Shown: piece after piece, positions 35,700 to 44,737 of the stretch
How the letters are laid out: the number at the start of each line of letters is the position of its first letter
Numbering within the stretch: position 1 is the first letter of the stretch
Assembly (NCBI GenBank): GCA_964399545.1
Contig: CAYNRG010000002.1
Span: 186,001 to 250,000 of the forward strand
Reading direction: 5' to 3'
Length of the DNA stretch: 64,000 nucleotides
Origin: CAYNRG01 sp964399545
GTDB taxonomy: Bacteria > Bacillota_I > Bacilli_A > Erysipelotrichales > Erysipelotrichaceae
Made by a program: the position numbers and the translations under genes
The notes under the pieces: generated by a model
Database searches by the model: none
The model's input: only the letters and a program-made list of their open reading frames with translations
Told to the model about the DNA's origin: nothing

Positions 35700-36482
35700 A
35701 TGGGGAAAATTATTGCAGTTGCAAACCAAAAGGGTGGAGTTGGAAAGACAACAACAAGTGTAAATCTCTCAGCGGGATTAAGTTATCTTGGAAAGAAAGT
35801 ATTGTTAGTAGATTTTGATCCACAGGGAAATGCATCACAAGGAATAGGTGCAAAGAAAAATCAACAGCAGAAAACAGTTTATGATATGCTTCTAGGTGAA
35901 GAAAAAGCAAGTGATGTTCGGGTTCGTTTAAAGATACCTCCTTTAGATGTTATTCCCGCAAACATTAACCTTTCTGGTGCTGATTTAGAGATGGCTGAGT
36001 TTAAAGTTGGGCGAGAAAATTTATTGAAAGATAAATTAGCAGACATAAAAGAAGAATATGATTTCATTATCATTGATTGCCCACCATCCTTAGGGCTTTT
36101 AAATACAAATGCTCTAACAGCGGCAGACTCAGTGATTATTCCAGTTCAATGTGAATACTATGCTTTAGAGGGGTTAACACAATTGTTGAGCACGATTCGG
36201 TTGGTTCAAAGATTATTTAATCCTCATCTAACGATTGAGGGAGTTTTGTTAACGATGTTTGATGCGCGAACAAAATTATCGATTGAAGTCCAACAAGAGG
36301 TTCGTAAATATTTCAAAGAGCGTGTGTATAAAAGCTACATTCCAAGAAATGTAAAACTATCAGAAGCCCCAAGTCGAGAGCAATCCATTTTTGAGTATGA
36401 GATTCGTTCAGAGGGAGCAAAAGCCTATGCATCCTTAGCGAAAGAAGTGATGACAATTAGTGAGAAGGAGGCTAAGGGATGA
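35700..36482 (+). CDS. chromosome-partition ATPase ParA/Soj
   Basis: ATPase acting with ParB in chromosome segregation and replication control. Start set at the ATG at 35700 (MGKIIAVANQKGG) with AAGGTGG upstream; the longer frame from 35652 runs back into noc. The 260-aa protein has a deviant Walker A, KGGVGKTT at 11-18, DFDPQGNAS and DCPPSLGLL. It overlaps parB by 4 bases. Confidence 0.95.
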   Translation: MGKIIAVANQKGGVGKTTTSVNLSAGLSYLGKKVLLVDFDPQGNASQGIGAKKNQQQKTVYDMLLGEEKASDVRVRLKIPPLDVIPANINLSGADLEMAEFKVGRENLLKDKLADIKEEYDFIIIDCPPSLGLLNTNALTAADSVIIPVQCEYYALEGLTQLLSTIRLVQRLFNPHLTIEGVLLTMFDARTKLSIEVQQEVRKYFKERVYKSYIPRNVKLSEAPSREQSIFEYEIRSEGAKAYASLAKEVMTISEKEAKG

Positions 36483-37351
36483 GTGCAGATAAATCTAAAT
36501 TAGGACGAGGACTAAGTTCAATCTTTGGAGAGGATTTAACGGATGTTCTTGAAGATATTCAACAGGGAAAAGTGGATACGGGAGGAAAAGCAATTGAGGT
36601 TGCACTTTCGGAGATTCGTCCCAATCCTTATCAGCCAAGAAAATATTTTGATGAGTCAGCTTTAAAAGAGTTGAGTGAATCGATAAAAGAGCATGGTGTA
36701 TTTACACCTATTCTTTTAAGGAAAAGTGTTCAGGGATATGAAATTATTGCGGGAGAAAGACGGTGGCGTGCAACTAAAAAAGCAGGTCTAAAAAAGATTC
36801 CTGCGATGATTATGGATTTTACTGATGAACAAATGATGGAAATCTCTATCTTAGAGAATGTTCAACGCGAAAATTTAAATCCAATGGAAGAGGCTACTGC
36901 TTACCAACGATTATCAGAAAGATTAAATTATACACAAGAACAAGTAGCTGAGCGACTTGGAAAATCTAGGGTGTATATTGCTAATATGGTGCGCCTTTTA
37001 AAACTTCCACAACCAGTTCAAGAGTTATTGTCTACAAAGAAGTTATCCATGGGGCAAGCAAGACCATTAATTTCATTAGATGAAGATGAGGCGATGGATA
37101 TCGCTGAACGAATTATCAAGGAAGGGTTATCTGTTCGTGAAGTAGAACGGTTGGTAAAAGAAAAGTCAGGTACAAGCAAAAAGAAACCCGTAGAAAAGAA
37201 GAAAGATCCAAATTTAACATATGTTGAAAATTTAATGGAGTTGAAACTTCAAACTCATGTAGAGGTAGAAAATAATCAAATTCGGATTAATTATACTAGC
37301 TATGATGATTTAAACCGTATATTAGAATTACTTGGATGTATTGAAGAGTAA
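36479..37351 (+). CDS. chromosome-partition protein ParB/Spo0J
   Basis: CTP-dependent DNA clamp that loads at parS sites. The 290-aa protein begins with the typical KLGRGLSSIFGE, then IRPNPYQPRKYF, IAGERRWRA, ENVQRENLNPMEEA, the helix-turn-helix TQEQVAERLGKSRVYIANMVRLL and a C-terminal dimerisation region. No parS sequence was seen in the window. Confidence 0.95.
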   Translation: MSADKSKLGRGLSSIFGEDLTDVLEDIQQGKVDTGGKAIEVALSEIRPNPYQPRKYFDESALKELSESIKEHGVFTPILLRKSVQGYEIIAGERRWRATKKAGLKKIPAMIMDFTDEQMMEISILENVQRENLNPMEEATAYQRLSERLNYTQEQVAERLGKSRVYIANMVRLLKLPQPVQELLSTKKLSMGQARPLISLDEDEAMDIAERIIKEGLSVREVERLVKEKSGTSKKKPVEKKKDPNLTYVENLMELKLQTHVEVENNQIRINYTSYDDLNRILELLGCIEE

Positions 37352-37358
37352 AATAAAG

Positions 37359-37427
37359 ACCTTTAAAGTCAATATTTAATGATAATCAGAAGTGATATGT
37401 CAGTAAATAAAACTTTAGAGGTTTTTT
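37359..37427 (+). terminator. possible terminator of the rsmG-noc-parA-parB operon
   Basis: ACCTTTAAAGT (37359-37369) can pair with ACTTTAGAGGT (37412-37422), followed by TTTTT. The loop is over 40 nt, so it is uncertain. Confidence 0.4.
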
Positions 37428-37432
37428 CAATT

Positions 37433-37468
37433 AATAAAACCCCATTGAACTTTTAAAAGTCAATGGGG
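37433..37468 (-). terminator. terminator of the enoate reductase gene
   Basis: CCCCATTGA (37440-37448) pairs with TCAATGGGG (37460-37468). On the minus strand it leads into TTTTATT. Confidence 0.82.
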
Positions 37469-37482
37469 GATTAAAGTGATTT

Positions 37483-39465
37483 TTAGATACCACGAGCTAA
37501 TTCATAAGCATCCCAAATTGCAAACATGATATTTGCAACTTTTCTTGAGTCACCAACATTATGAATTGGTGTATCTAGTTTGCTTAACTCTTGATATAAA
37601 GAGTTGTTTGCAGTGTAGCCGATGCATGGGATAATTGTATCGCATGGTATTTCTGATACTCCATCCTCTGCTTGAACTTTAACAGTTGTTGCTGTTGATT
37701 CAATTATAGAGGTAGAAGTCATAATCTTGACATTATGATGATTTAATAAATCTTCCAACATAAACTGATTCATATGTGGGATTAATCCATGTCCACCAAG
37801 GATATGAGGAGCCATTTCTACAAGAGTAACATTTTTGCCTTTTTGAGCTAACCAAAGTGCAGTTTCACAACCTACAAGTCCGCCACCGATAATTACAGGG
37901 TTATCTCCACTTTCAACCTTAGAGAGCAAAATATCTTCAGCTGCAACAGGAGTCAATGGTCCATCAATGTTTAATTGAAGAGCTGAAGAACCTGTAGCAA
38001 CTACAATTTCATCTGCTTTGTACAATTGAACACTATCTTTGGTTGCTTCGGTATTCAATTTCACATCAACGCCTAATAGCTCCATTTGGTGGGCATAATA
38101 CTCTACTAATTCATGATCAAAGCGCTTGAAGTCTGGAGCTCCACCTGGGATAAGGTTACCTCCCAATTTATCGTTTTTCTCAATAAGGGTTACTTGATGT
38201 CCACGAAGGGCACTAACACGTGCAACTTCAAGACCAGCAACCCCTCCACCGATTACTAGGATATGCTTTTTGCGAAGTGCAGGGGATAGACCATATATTT
38301 CTTCACGACCACAAGCTGGATTTACCGCACAAGTTACAGGGCCATTTGCAATTCTTCCAAGACATCCTTCATGACATCCAAGACAAGGGCGAACTTCTTT
38401 TTCCTTTTGATAACGTATTTTTCTAACATACTCAGCATCAGCTAGAAGAGGGCGACCATAGCTTACCATGTCACAGCAGTCTCCGATTGCATTGTTGGCC
38501 ATTTCAGGGTCATCCATTCTTCCTGCAAGAATGATAGGAATATTAACATGGTCTTTTAATATTTTTCCAAATTCGTTGTATACACCTTTTCCAAAATACA
38601 TAGGAGGGTGATTCCAATACCAAGAATCATAGGTTCCTACATCAACATTTAGGGCGTCATAACCGGCAGCCTCTAATATTTTTGCTGCCTCAATTCCTTC
38701 TTCTATATCTCTTCCAGCTTCTTCATACTCTTCTCCAGGAAGTCCACCTTGACGAAGTCCTTTCATACAACTCTTTAAGCTATATCGTAAGCTGACTACA
38801 AAGTCTGGGCCACAAACATGTTTAATACCCTTTACGATTTCTGTAGCAACACGCAAACGATTTTCTAAGCTACCACCATATTCATCGGTACGTTGGTTGT
38901 AGATGCTGATTGCAAATTGGTCAAGTAAATATCCTTCGTGAACGGCATGAATCTCAACACCATCAAAGCCGGATTTTTGAGCTATTGCTGCGGATGTAAT
39001 AAATTGTTTAATCATTAGTTTAATTTCATCTACAGTCATTTCCCTATGTGTGATGCGAGGATCAAAGCGATTTCCTTGTTCAGATGGAGCAATATTATTT
39101 TTTATAAATCCAGGCAAGGCACTTCGGCCAAGCCCACCTGTTATTTGAAGTAAAATTTTAGAACCGTAGGCATGAATTCGATCATTCATTCCTCGTGTAC
39201 TATGAATAAACGCTAATGGATCTGTAGTAGGACAAGGAATTGCTAGTGTAGGAAATCCTTCAATTGTAGTATCTACTGAACAAATTCCAGTGATAATTAA
39301 ACCTACATCATTTTTAGCGCGTTCTACATAATAGTCTTGAAGTCTTTGGTTAAATCCACCAAAACTATCGGCATAACCAATGGGTCCCATTGGTGCCATT
39401 GAAGTTCGATTCTTAACAGTCATCTTGTTAATTGTGATTGGTTCAAAAAGTTTTTCGTATTTCAT
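37483..39465 (-). CDS. NADH:flavin oxidoreductase, 2-enoate reductase family
   Basis: Reduces activated carbon-carbon double bonds using NADH. The 660-aa protein has an old-yellow-enzyme TIM barrel (1-360; H173 and H176 in EIHAVHEGYLLDQF bind substrate). The 4Fe-4S ligands C361, C364, C368 and C379 follow. Then come an FAD domain (GGGVAG 406-411) and an NAD-binding segment (IIGGGLVG). This matches enoate reductase, dienoyl-CoA reductase and the bile-acid BaiCD/BaiH group; which substrate it uses cannot be told from sequence. AGAGGAGG precedes the ATG. A cre-like site lies inside its promoter. Confidence 0.9.
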   Translation of the reverse strand: MKYEKLFEPITINKMTVKNRTSMAPMGPIGYADSFGGFNQRLQDYYVERAKNDVGLIITGICSVDTTIEGFPTLAIPCPTTDPLAFIHSTRGMNDRIHAYGSKILLQITGGLGRSALPGFIKNNIAPSEQGNRFDPRITHREMTVDEIKLMIKQFITSAAIAQKSGFDGVEIHAVHEGYLLDQFAISIYNQRTDEYGGSLENRLRVATEIVKGIKHVCGPDFVVSLRYSLKSCMKGLRQGGLPGEEYEEAGRDIEEGIEAAKILEAAGYDALNVDVGTYDSWYWNHPPMYFGKGVYNEFGKILKDHVNIPIILAGRMDDPEMANNAIGDCCDMVSYGRPLLADAEYVRKIRYQKEKEVRPCLGCHEGCLGRIANGPVTCAVNPACGREEIYGLSPALRKKHILVIGGGVAGLEVARVSALRGHQVTLIEKNDKLGGNLIPGGAPDFKRFDHELVEYYAHQMELLGVDVKLNTEATKDSVQLYKADEIVVATGSSALQLNIDGPLTPVAAEDILLSKVESGDNPVIIGGGLVGCETALWLAQKGKNVTLVEMAPHILGGHGLIPHMNQFMLEDLLNHHNVKIMTSTSIIESTATTVKVQAEDGVSEIPCDTIIPCIGYTANNSLYQELSKLDTPIHNVGDSRKVANIMFAIWDAYELARGI

Positions 39466-39513
39466 TAGTTCCTCCTCTTTTTGTTAATTTTTTTTCAAAT
39501 TAACTATATAAAC

Positions 39514-39542
39514 AGAATAACAAAAAAAGCGCTTACAGTCAA
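39514..39542 (-). promoter_or_regulatory. promoter of the enoate reductase gene
   Basis: On the minus strand TTGACT (39537-39542), 17 bases, TATTCT (39514-39519). A cre-like sequence fills the spacer. Confidence 0.7.
39524..39537 (-). promoter_or_regulatory. cre-like site (CcpA operator)
   Basis: TGTAAGCGCTTTTT matches WTGNAANCGNWNNCW from its TG onward with one mismatch. Lying between -35 and -10, a bound CcpA would repress. Confidence 0.55.
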
Positions 39543-39678
39543 TCTTGTTTATAATTATAAATTATTTGAGAAGTATGATATTTTCTATAATAAAATTGAA
39601 ATAATAGAAGGATGAAATGGGGATAAACCTCGATAAATGCTGTAAATTAATAAAATAACAAAGAAGAGGGCATATCTC

Positions 39679-39707
39679 TTGCAACTTGGATAGGCTTCAA
39701 CTATGAT
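39679..39707 (+). promoter_or_regulatory. promoter of the NADH oxidase gene
   Basis: TTGCAA (39679-39684), 17 bases, TATGAT (39702-39707), shortly before AAAGGAGG. Confidence 0.7.
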
Positions 39708-39733
39708 AAAAATATAATAAAGGAGGAACCAAA

Positions 39734-41071
39734 ATGAAAAAGGTAGTTGTTATTGGGTCAAATCACGCAGGTACAGCAGCAATTAACACCATATTAGATA
39801 ATTATAAGGATGTAGAAGTAACGGTTTTCGATGCTAATTCGAATATTAGCTTCTTAGGTTGTGGAATGGCACTTTGGATTGGAGATCAAATTAAAGGATC
39901 AGAGGGGTTATTCTATTCTAGCAAAGAAGCAATGGAAACTAAGGGTGCAACGGTTTATATGGAAACTTCCGTATCTAAGGTAGACTATGATAAAAAAGTA
40001 GTGCATGCCTTAGACAAGGAAGGAAAAGAGATTCAAAAAGAGTATGATAAGTTAATCTTAGCAACAGGATCTTTACCAATTCGATTGGATATTCCAGGAA
40101 TGGATTTAGAGAATGTGCAATTCGTGAAATTATTTCAAAATGCACAAGAAGTTATCGATAAGTTAAGAGAAGATAAAGAAATTAAAAACGTGACTATTGT
40201 TGGTGGTGGCTATATCGGAGTAGAGCTTGCAGAGGCTTTTAAACGCAAGGGAAAAGATGTCCGTGTAGTGGATATTGCGCAACATAGCTTAGCAAACTAC
40301 TATGATACAGAATTTACAAGTTTGATGGATGAGAATTTAAAAAATCATGGTATTGAATTGGCGTATGGAGAGACAGTAAAAGAAATAAGCGGTGATAAAA
40401 AAGTCCAAAAAATAATTACAGATAAAGGTAGCTATGAGACAGATATGGTTGTCTTTGCAGTAGGATTTAAGCCGAATAATGGATTAGGTAAGGCCGATTT
40501 AGAGCTGTTCAAAAATGGTGCGTACCTTGTAAACAAAATGCAGCAAACAAGCAAAGAGGATGTTTATGCTATTGGAGACTGTGCTACTGTCTACGATAAT
40601 GCGATTGATGATGTTAATTATATCGCTTTAGCAACCAATGCTGTTCGATCAGGGGTGGTCGCTGCGCATAATGTAGGTGGAACACCATTGGAGTCTGCAG
40701 GAGTGCAAGGTTCTAACGGAATTCGGATTTGGGATTTAAATATGGTTTCAACAGGGTTAACGCTAGAAAAAGCGATGAAGCAAGGTTATGATGCAATTGC
40801 GACAGATTTTGAAGATTATCAAAAACCTGGATTTATTGAAGATGAGAATGCAAAGGTAAAATTACGTATTGTCTATGATAAAGAAACGCGCCGCATTCTT
40901 GGAGCACAAATGAGTAGTACTTATGATATTTCAATGGGAATTCATATGTTCTCCTTAGCTGTTCAAGAAAAAATTACAATTGATCAATTGAAGTTGCTGG
41001 ATATTTTCTTCTTGCCACATTTCAACCAACCATACAACTACATTACAATGGCAGCATTAACTTCAAAATAA
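39734..41071 (+). CDS. NADH oxidase, water-forming type (CoA-disulfide reductase family)
   Basis: Flavoprotein that removes oxygen by reducing it to water with NADH, regenerating NAD. The 445-aa protein has an N-terminal FAD motif VVIGSNHAGTAA (4-15), the redox cysteine C43 in FLGCGMALW, and the NAD motif IVGGGYIGVELAEA. YAIGDCA near 285 and the C-terminal dimerisation domain (GIHMFSLAVQ) follow. The single cysteine suits Nox or CoA-disulfide reductase; Nox is preferred by overall similarity to the lactic-acid-bacterial enzymes. Monocistronic. Confidence 0.9.
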   Translation: MKKVVVIGSNHAGTAAINTILDNYKDVEVTVFDANSNISFLGCGMALWIGDQIKGSEGLFYSSKEAMETKGATVYMETSVSKVDYDKKVVHALDKEGKEIQKEYDKLILATGSLPIRLDIPGMDLENVQFVKLFQNAQEVIDKLREDKEIKNVTIVGGGYIGVELAEAFKRKGKDVRVVDIAQHSLANYYDTEFTSLMDENLKNHGIELAYGETVKEISGDKKVQKIITDKGSYETDMVVFAVGFKPNNGLGKADLELFKNGAYLVNKMQQTSKEDVYAIGDCATVYDNAIDDVNYIALATNAVRSGVVAAHNVGGTPLESAGVQGSNGIRIWDLNMVSTGLTLEKAMKQGYDAIATDFEDYQKPGFIEDENAKVKLRIVYDKETRRILGAQMSSTYDISMGIHMFSLAVQEKITIDQLKLLDIFFLPHFNQPYNYITMAALTSK

Positions 41072-41100
41072 AGCTCAGTTTCGACTGAGCTTTTCTATTT
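41071..41100 (+). terminator. terminator of the NADH oxidase gene
   Basis: AAGCTCAGT-TTCG-ACTGAGCTT, a perfect stem with a stable tetraloop, then TTCTATTT. Confidence 0.88.
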
Positions 41101-41273
41101 ATATAGGAGGAAGTGTCAATGGGTAAGAGGTAAAATATAGTTTTATTAAAGAACATTATAGTGTATACTAATTGTAGGATGAAATGCTTAAAGTAAAGAA
41201 AATCTCTAAGAGATTCTATAACAAAGAGATTTATTCATAAATAGAGAAATGGATGAAGGGGAGAAGAAAAGAA

Positions 41274-41882
41274 ATGATTATTATCAATGCGATTGTACAA
41301 CTGGTGCTTTTTTCAGCACTACCTTATGTATACTGGAGAGGGATTAAAGGAAAAAAACAAGACTTTTTTACTTGGCTTGGGTTTAAAGGGATTCGAACGA
41401 AGTCCAGACGAGGGCTTGTTGAGTTAATAATCGCAATTGGGAGTGGACTTATCTTTATAACTTTTACTTCAGTTTTTTTGATACCACAACTATTAGAGGA
41501 TGGAGTTCTCTTAGCTACATCTCAATTTTCAAATTACAAAATAGGAACGATTTTTTCTATAATTATTTATGCTGTAATTCAAACTGGATTATCAGAGGAG
41601 ATACTATTTCGTGGATTTTTAGGTAAATTTTTCATGAGAAGATTGGGGTATTTCCAAGGAAATATTATCCAAGCAGGTTTATTTGGAATTATGCACTTAG
41701 TATTATTTTTAGGAAAAGTGAGCTCATTAAACTTGGTTTTGATTGCCGTTCTTACAGGAAGCATCGGATATTTCATGGGTTATATAAATGAAAGAAAAGC
41801 AGGAGGATCTATTCTTCCAAGCTGGATTGCTCATAGTTTAGCCAACGTTGTGTCTGCAATTCTTATGATTTGGTTATTTTAA
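41274..41882 (+). CDS. CPBP-family intramembrane glutamic endopeptidase
   Basis: Putative membrane protease of the CAAX-protease/bacteriocin-processing (Abi) family. Start chosen at the ATG at 41274, with GGGGAGAAG upstream, rather than at 41253. The 202-aa protein has about six membrane helices. Motif 1 is E108-E109-x3-R113 in SEEILFRGFL, motif 2 is H141 in FGIMHLVLF, and motif 3 is H187 in SWIAHSLAN; all are intact. No bacteriocin or immunity gene is adjacent, so the substrate is unknown. The end overlaps the convergent helicase gene by 4 bases. Confidence 0.88.
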   Translation: MIIINAIVQLVLFSALPYVYWRGIKGKKQDFFTWLGFKGIRTKSRRGLVELIIAIGSGLIFITFTSVFLIPQLLEDGVLLATSQFSNYKIGTIFSIIIYAVIQTGLSEEILFRGFLGKFFMRRLGYFQGNIIQAGLFGIMHLVLFLGKVSSLNLVLIAVLTGSIGYFMGYINERKAGGSILPSWIAHSLANVVSAILMIWLF

Positions 41883-43276
41883 TAAGTTTTCTTGATTTCG
41901 ACCTTTCTTCGTTTACCTTTAATTGTAAATTGATCAAAAGAGGGTAAGTGTTGAGAAGAAAGATTTAATAAAGTGACTGTAGAAAAAGTAGCTTGAATAT
42001 CAATGATTCCTAGATTTTCTTGGGTAATTCCTTCTAAGCTACAAAGGGCACCAACAATATCCATAGAACGAACTTTATCTTTTTTTCCTGCACGGATAAA
42101 TAAGGTAGAGTTTTTTTCTTTAAATACTTGGTTATCATCTAGAATAAGACGTGGTTGATGAAGTTGGTTATCAATGACAGTTGCAGGTAATTGATAGATT
42201 GGCGTTTCATTTTTTATTTGTTCCTTAATGGAAGAGGAATCAAAAGAATCACTGAGTACAATAGAGATTCCTTCATCGTGATGACGACCAGTTCTTCCTG
42301 CACGGTGAATATAACTATCATAATCAGTTGGACATTGTAGATGCAAAACATGGGAAGCATTCTTAATGTCTAGACCTCTTGCCGCAACATTGGTGCTAAT
42401 CAATAGTCGGCTTTTTCCTTGCTTAAATTTTTGAATGGCTTCTCTTCTTTTTTTCTGTGGGATTCCACCATGTAAAAGAGAACAAGAAAGGCCTTGTTTT
42501 CGTAATTTGTTGAACCAAGAGGAAGCTTCTTCTTGAGTGTTTGTAAATAAGAAACAAGAGGTTATTTTCTCATGAGTAAAAATTTGATTTAAAGCTTCTT
42601 GGAGATTAGGAGTCTCATAGAAATAAGTGTGTACTTGATGGTAAACTTGATGGCTTTGCCCTTCTTCAATTCGAGTTGGCGAGTGAAGAGATAAAAAGTC
42701 AAAAGCAGATTCGCACTCCAGTGTGGCAGAGAAGAGCCAAGTTTGATAGCTTTCAATTTCCTGTGAAATAAGTTGAACTTGCTCTAGAAGTCCATTAGAT
42801 ATTAACTCCGTTGCTTCATCAAGGACTAGTGTTTTTATCTTTTTTAAATCCAGATTTCCATGAAGGTAGTGATCAAAAATCCGTCCAGGAGTTCCAACCA
42901 GTACAGGCGATTTTTGTTTTAATTGTTGTGCTTGTTTTTTGAAATCTTCTCTTCCAACACAACAAACACAGTTAATTTTTTTGTAGAGACCTAAGCGATT
43001 AAACTCTTCTTTAACTTGATGAGCTAGCTCACGAGTAGGAGTTAAGATTAGGACAGAACACTCCGATTGTTCAAAGGAAAGCGATTGGATTAATGGGATA
43101 CAAAAAGTGGCGGTTTTCCCAGTTCCAGTAGCGGCTTGAATTAAAAAATCTCCTCCTTCTAAAAGTAATGGAAGAGCTTTTTTTTGGATGGATGTATATG
43201 AAAAATAACCACAATCATGAATGGCTTGAAGTAAGGATGAATCCAAAGGGAGTTGTTTAAAGTCATTTTTTGTCAT
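41879..43276 (-). CDS. DEAD-box RNA helicase, DbpA/YxiN-like
   Basis: ATP-dependent RNA helicase, probably for 50S ribosome assembly. Start chosen at the ATG at 43276 (MTKNDFKQLP), because the longer frame would add a hydrophobic stretch and overlap mnmE; the ribosome binding site is weak either way. The 465-aa protein has Walker A ATGTGKT (49-55), PTRELA, TPGR, motif II D153-E-A-T156, SAT, ARGLDI and HRAGRTGR. The C-terminal DbpA RNA-binding domain (about 390-465, KVRSMDIVGALCS) targets 23S rRNA hairpin 92 in E. coli. Motif II is DEAT, not DEAD. Confidence 0.88.
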   Translation of the reverse strand: MTKNDFKQLPLDSSLLQAIHDCGYFSYTSIQKKALPLLLEGGDFLIQAATGTGKTATFCIPLIQSLSFEQSECSVLILTPTRELAHQVKEEFNRLGLYKKINCVCCVGREDFKKQAQQLKQKSPVLVGTPGRIFDHYLHGNLDLKKIKTLVLDEATELISNGLLEQVQLISQEIESYQTWLFSATLECESAFDFLSLHSPTRIEEGQSHQVYHQVHTYFYETPNLQEALNQIFTHEKITSCFLFTNTQEEASSWFNKLRKQGLSCSLLHGGIPQKKRREAIQKFKQGKSRLLISTNVAARGLDIKNASHVLHLQCPTDYDSYIHRAGRTGRHHDEGISIVLSDSFDSSSIKEQIKNETPIYQLPATVIDNQLHQPRLILDDNQVFKEKNSTLFIRAGKKDKVRSMDIVGALCSLEGITQENLGIIDIQATFSTVTLLNLSSQHLPSFDQFTIKGKRRKVEIKKTY

Positions 43277-43305
43277 AATGGTAGTGTAAACGGAAAATGG
43301 AAAAC

Positions 43306-43334
43306 TTACAAGGTAATTTAGAAAGAAATATGAT
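43306..43334 (+). promoter_or_regulatory. promoter of mnmE
   Basis: TTACAA (43306-43311), 17 bases, TATGAT (43329-43334), within the 85-bp gap to the divergent helicase gene. Confidence 0.6.
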
Positions 43335-43361
43335 AAAATTAAAAAATAGGATGGAGGCTTT

Positions 43362-44684
43362 ATGAAGGATACCATTGTAGCTATTTCAACAGCACTGCAA
43401 GAAGGAGCGATTGCGATTATTCGTTTAAGCGGAGATCAATCTATTGAAATCGTTAATCGAATTTTTAGCCGTGATCTTACTAAAGTAGAAAGTCATCGGG
43501 TTGTTTATGGGTTTATTCAAGAAGAAAGTGAACTCATTGATGAGGTTTTAGTTAGTCTTTTTCGTGCACCAAAAACTTATACAAAAGAAGATATTGTTGA
43601 GATTCACTGCCATGGGGGACTTTATGTGACAAGGCAAATCTTAAAGCTTTGTTTATCTCAAGGAGCAAGAGTTGCACAAGCAGGAGAGTTTACTCAACGA
43701 GCTTTTTTAAATGGAAGAATTGATTTAACTCAAGCAGAGTCTGTAATGGATTTGATTGAGGCGAGAAATAAGAGGAATGCCAAATCAGCAATATCTGGAA
43801 TCAAGGGGTCGGTTACTCAATTGATCGAGCCCTTATGTGAATCATTGCTTCAGATGATTGCTCAAATTGAGGTTAATATTGATTATCCAGAATATGATGA
43901 TGTTGAGGAGTTAACACAAGAAGTGTTGCTGCCACATGCAAAAATGTGGTTGATGAATATTGAAGAAATTATTAAAAAAGCAGAAGGATCTTATCAAATA
44001 AAAAAAGGAATTAAAACTGCAATCCTAGGAAAACCGAATGTAGGAAAAAGTAGTTTATTAAATGCACTTCTAGAAGAAGATAAAGCGATTGTAACCGATA
44101 TTGAAGGGACTACAAGAGATATTGTTGAAGGGGTTGTGGAGTGTGAAGGTGTTACCTTGCATTTATTGGATACCGCTGGAATACGTGAAACTGAGAATCA
44201 GGTAGAAAAAATAGGGATTGAGAGATCTTTAAAGGTGTTAGATGAAGCAGAACTATGTCTTGTTGTTTTGGATGGATCGAAGGAATTAGACCAGCAGGAT
44301 CTTGATTTATTGAAACGAACAGAAAATAAAACAAGGATTGTCGTTTATAATAAAAGTGATTTAAATTTTCAAGCAGAAGGAGTTTGTATTAGCGCTCTTC
44401 AAAAAGATTTAGGAGCATTAGTAGAAGAAATTCAAAAGAAATTTGAATCGCAATTGCATTATAGTGATGAGATAACATTAAATAACGAAAGACAGATTGG
44501 ACTCGCTATTCTTGCGAAAGAGTCAATGAAACAAGCCATTCAAGCGTTAGAAAATCAAGTTGAAGTAGACTTAGTTGAAATTGATCTGCAAAAAGCCTAT
44601 ACTTCATTAAAAGAAATTTTAGGAGAGGTGAGTAAGGATGATTTGTTAGATGCCTTATTTAGTCAATTCTGTTTAGGGAAATAA
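43362..44684 (+). CDS. tRNA modification GTPase MnmE
   Basis: With MnmG it adds the 5-carboxymethylaminomethyl group to U34 of tRNAs. The 440-aa protein has the N-terminal folate-binding domain (about 1-118), helical domains and an inserted G domain: GKPNVGKS 223-230, TTRD, DTAGI and NKSD. The C-terminal FCLGK carries the conserved cysteine. TGGAGG precedes the ATG. mnmG is not adjacent in this window, which breaks the usual mnmE-mnmG-rsmG order. Confidence 0.96.
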   Translation: MKDTIVAISTALQEGAIAIIRLSGDQSIEIVNRIFSRDLTKVESHRVVYGFIQEESELIDEVLVSLFRAPKTYTKEDIVEIHCHGGLYVTRQILKLCLSQGARVAQAGEFTQRAFLNGRIDLTQAESVMDLIEARNKRNAKSAISGIKGSVTQLIEPLCESLLQMIAQIEVNIDYPEYDDVEELTQEVLLPHAKMWLMNIEEIIKKAEGSYQIKKGIKTAILGKPNVGKSSLLNALLEEDKAIVTDIEGTTRDIVEGVVECEGVTLHLLDTAGIRETENQVEKIGIERSLKVLDEAELCLVVLDGSKELDQQDLDLLKRTENKTRIVVYNKSDLNFQAEGVCISALQKDLGALVEEIQKKFESQLHYSDEITLNNERQIGLAILAKESMKQAIQALENQVEVDLVEIDLQKAYTSLKEILGEVSKDDLLDALFSQFCLGK

Positions 44685-44737
44685 GGTATTTAGAAAGTTA
44701 TAAGTTCGATTACTGAACGATGGATGAGGAGAAGTAA

